DNA of 64,000 nt from contig JBFFWQ010000006.1 in NCBI GenBank assembly GCA_041570195.1, positions 1 to 64,000 of the forward strand. Reading direction: 5' to 3'. Below are positions 63,034 to 64,000 of this stretch, piece by piece; position 1 is the stretch's first letter; each line of letters begins with the position of its first letter. Position numbers and translations under genes: made by a program. Source of the DNA: UBA11865 sp041570195 (lineage in GTDB: Bacteria; Chloroflexota; Anaerolineae; Promineifilales; Promineifilaceae). The notes beneath the pieces are model-generated. The model did no database searches. It saw only the letters and a list, made by a program, of their open reading frames with translations, and was not told where the DNA came from.

Positions 63034-63171
63034 TAGAAAAAAATGTGTAGCGAATTAAGGATTATACTGCAGCCCGGTAAGCATTGCAAACCACGCAAAT
63101 AGTGTCGCAACCTAACCGCGTGCCCCATCTGCCGCCTCTCAAGCGTAGGCATTCGCTACATTACATGCCGG

Positions 63172-64000
63172 TTAGCTTTCGTCGCCAACGCGGTAGCGAA
63201 GGAAAGCTTCCATGAAATCGTCCAGGCGTCCGTCCAAGACGGCTTGAGTATTGCCAACCTCATGGCTAGTCCGATGGTCTTTAACCATCTTATAAGGGTG
63301 CAATACATAGGACCGAATCTGGTTACCCCAGCCGGCGTCGATATCTTCGCCTTTCAGTGTTGCCAGTTCCGATTCTTGTTTTCGCCGCTCCAGATCAAAA
63401 AGCTGCGATTTCAAGATCTTCATAGCGACCTCAAGGTTCTGAGTTAAGGATCGTTGATTCTGGCACGTTACCACGACTCCTGTAGGCAGATGGGTGATCC
63501 GAATGGCTGTCTCGTTCTTCTGCACATGCTGTCCCCCTGCCCCACTTGCTCTGAAACGATCGATACGCAAGTCCTTCTCAGCCACCTCGATCTCAATATC
63601 CTCCGCGACATCAGGCCAAACTTCAACCTTCGCAAAGGATGTGTGCCTACGGCTTGAGGCGTCATAGGGCGAGATACGGACCAATCGATGTACCCCTCGC
63701 TCGGACTTCAGCCAGCCGTAGGCCGAATCTCCATCAAAGGACATCAAGGTGCTCTTGATACCGGCCTCATCACCTGGACTTTGATCAAGCACAGAGACCT
63801 TCATCGCTCGACCTTCGCCCCAGCGAACGAACATCCGCTGCAACATCTGAGCCCAATCTTGGGCCTCCGTGCCGCCAGCCCCGGCATGAATCGCCAGAAT
63901 CGCCGGTTCGCGGTCGTATTGGCCGGCGAACAAGGTCCGAAACTCCAACTTATCTACTTGGTCACTCAAACGCTGGGCTTCTTCAGACAGTTCCGCCTGA
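63172..64000 (-). CDS. prfB: peptide chain release factor 2 (N-terminus beyond window)
   Basis: The frame is open to the window edge (QAELSEEAQRL before the TTG at 63969), so 276 residues of a usual 365 are seen. The peptidyl-hydrolysis motif is GAGGQHV. The codon-recognition tripeptide, normally SPF in RF2, reads SPY here (RISPYDASSRRHTSF). The region that carries the programmed frameshift in many prfB genes lies outside the window. RF2 terminates at UAA and UGA. Confidence 0.94.
   Translation of the reverse strand, partial: QAELSEEAQRLSDQVDKLEFRTLFAGQYDREPAILAIHAGAGGTEAQDWAQMLQRMFVRWGEGRAMKVSVLDQSPGDEAGIKSTLMSFDGDSAYGWLKSERGVHRLVRISPYDASSRRHTSFAKVEVWPDVAEDIEIEVAEKDLRIDRFRASGAGGQHVQKNETAIRITHLPTGVVVTCQNQRSLTQNLEVAMKILKSQLFDLERRKQESELATLKGEDIDAGWGNQIRSYVLHPYKMVKDHRTSHEVGNTQAVLDGRLDDFMEAFLRYRVGDES

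Larger units (their letters stand above)
62815..63171. other. rpoC leader and prfB-rpoC intergenic region
   Basis: The 357 bases carry a minus-strand promoter and a terminator-like hairpin, both listed separately, and no gene. The 107 bases between the hairpin and the rpoC start show no further strong structure. Confidence 0.6.

Noticed and set aside
63172..63969. Truncated or frameshifted prfB
   Set aside because: The frame stays open to the window edge with RF2-like sequence, so the missing N-terminus is simply outside the window.

Overview
This window looks like a chromosomal segment of a non-photosynthetic member of the Chloroflexota (Anaerolineae/Caldilineae-like). That is an inference from gene content. 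Pointers are PATAN/DUF4388 and MglA-type GTPase genes, a type 2 isopentenyl-diphosphate isomerase, an hrcA-grpE-dnaK-dnaJ operon with a CIRCE-like site, many TTG/GTG starts, and an RNA polymerase beta' subunit with a long coiled-coil insert. No taxonomic marker was searched, so the phylum call is moderate and anything finer is weak.

Layout. 1-2.8 kb: the end of a membrane protein gene, a small monooxygenase-like ORF, then a decayed integrative element bounded by two nearly identical tRNA-Leu(UAA) copies. The element holds a wrecked tyrosine recombinase, a second broken ORF and one intact gene for a small secreted Cys/His-rich peptide. 3.0-12.4 kb: a one-way signalling block with a PATAN/DUF4388 protein, a small GTPase, two paralogous alpha/beta hydrolases, a V4R-domain protein, a left-handed beta-helix protein, two response regulators and a large soluble GAF/PAS histidine kinase. 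12.5-15.7 kb: rpsA, rpsU, infA and prmA. 15.8-20.8 kb: the hrcA-grpE-dnaK-dnaJ heat-shock operon. 20.8-29.6 kb: two glycan genes, a CtpA-type protease, recN, a TPR/zinc-finger membrane protein, nadK and hisS. 29.7-37.5 kb: a Cas4-like nuclease split over two coupled membrane ORFs, an MDR dehydrogenase, a lipoprotein, an Eis-like acetyltransferase, a fused formiminotransferase-cyclodeaminase and an M23 peptidase.

37.5-48.5 kb: membrane proteins, a GT39-type glycosyltransferase, ribosomal protein L25, a G5/beta-propeller lipoprotein and a glycoside hydrolase-like/O-antigen ligase fusion. 48.5-51.7 kb: acpP, a Mg-chelatase I-like AAA+ ATPase, a hot-dog thioesterase and small proteins. 51.7-55.9 kb: a surface-polysaccharide operon (UDP-glucuronate decarboxylase-like SDR, O-antigen ligase, GtrA, GT4). 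56-58.4 kb: isoprenoid genes idi-2 and a polyprenyl synthase. 58.5-64 kb: rpoC and a prfB truncated by the window edge.

Two things stand out. First, rpsA, rplY and rpoC each have a near-consensus sigma70-type promoter followed by a strong hairpin between the promoter and the coding region. Two of these hairpins have clear T-runs, which suggests attenuation of transcription/translation-machinery genes. Second, the Cas4-like nuclease has its iron-sulfur cysteines and catalytic motifs divided between two translationally coupled, membrane-anchored polypeptides. No CRISPR array, rRNA gene or intact insertion sequence was seen.
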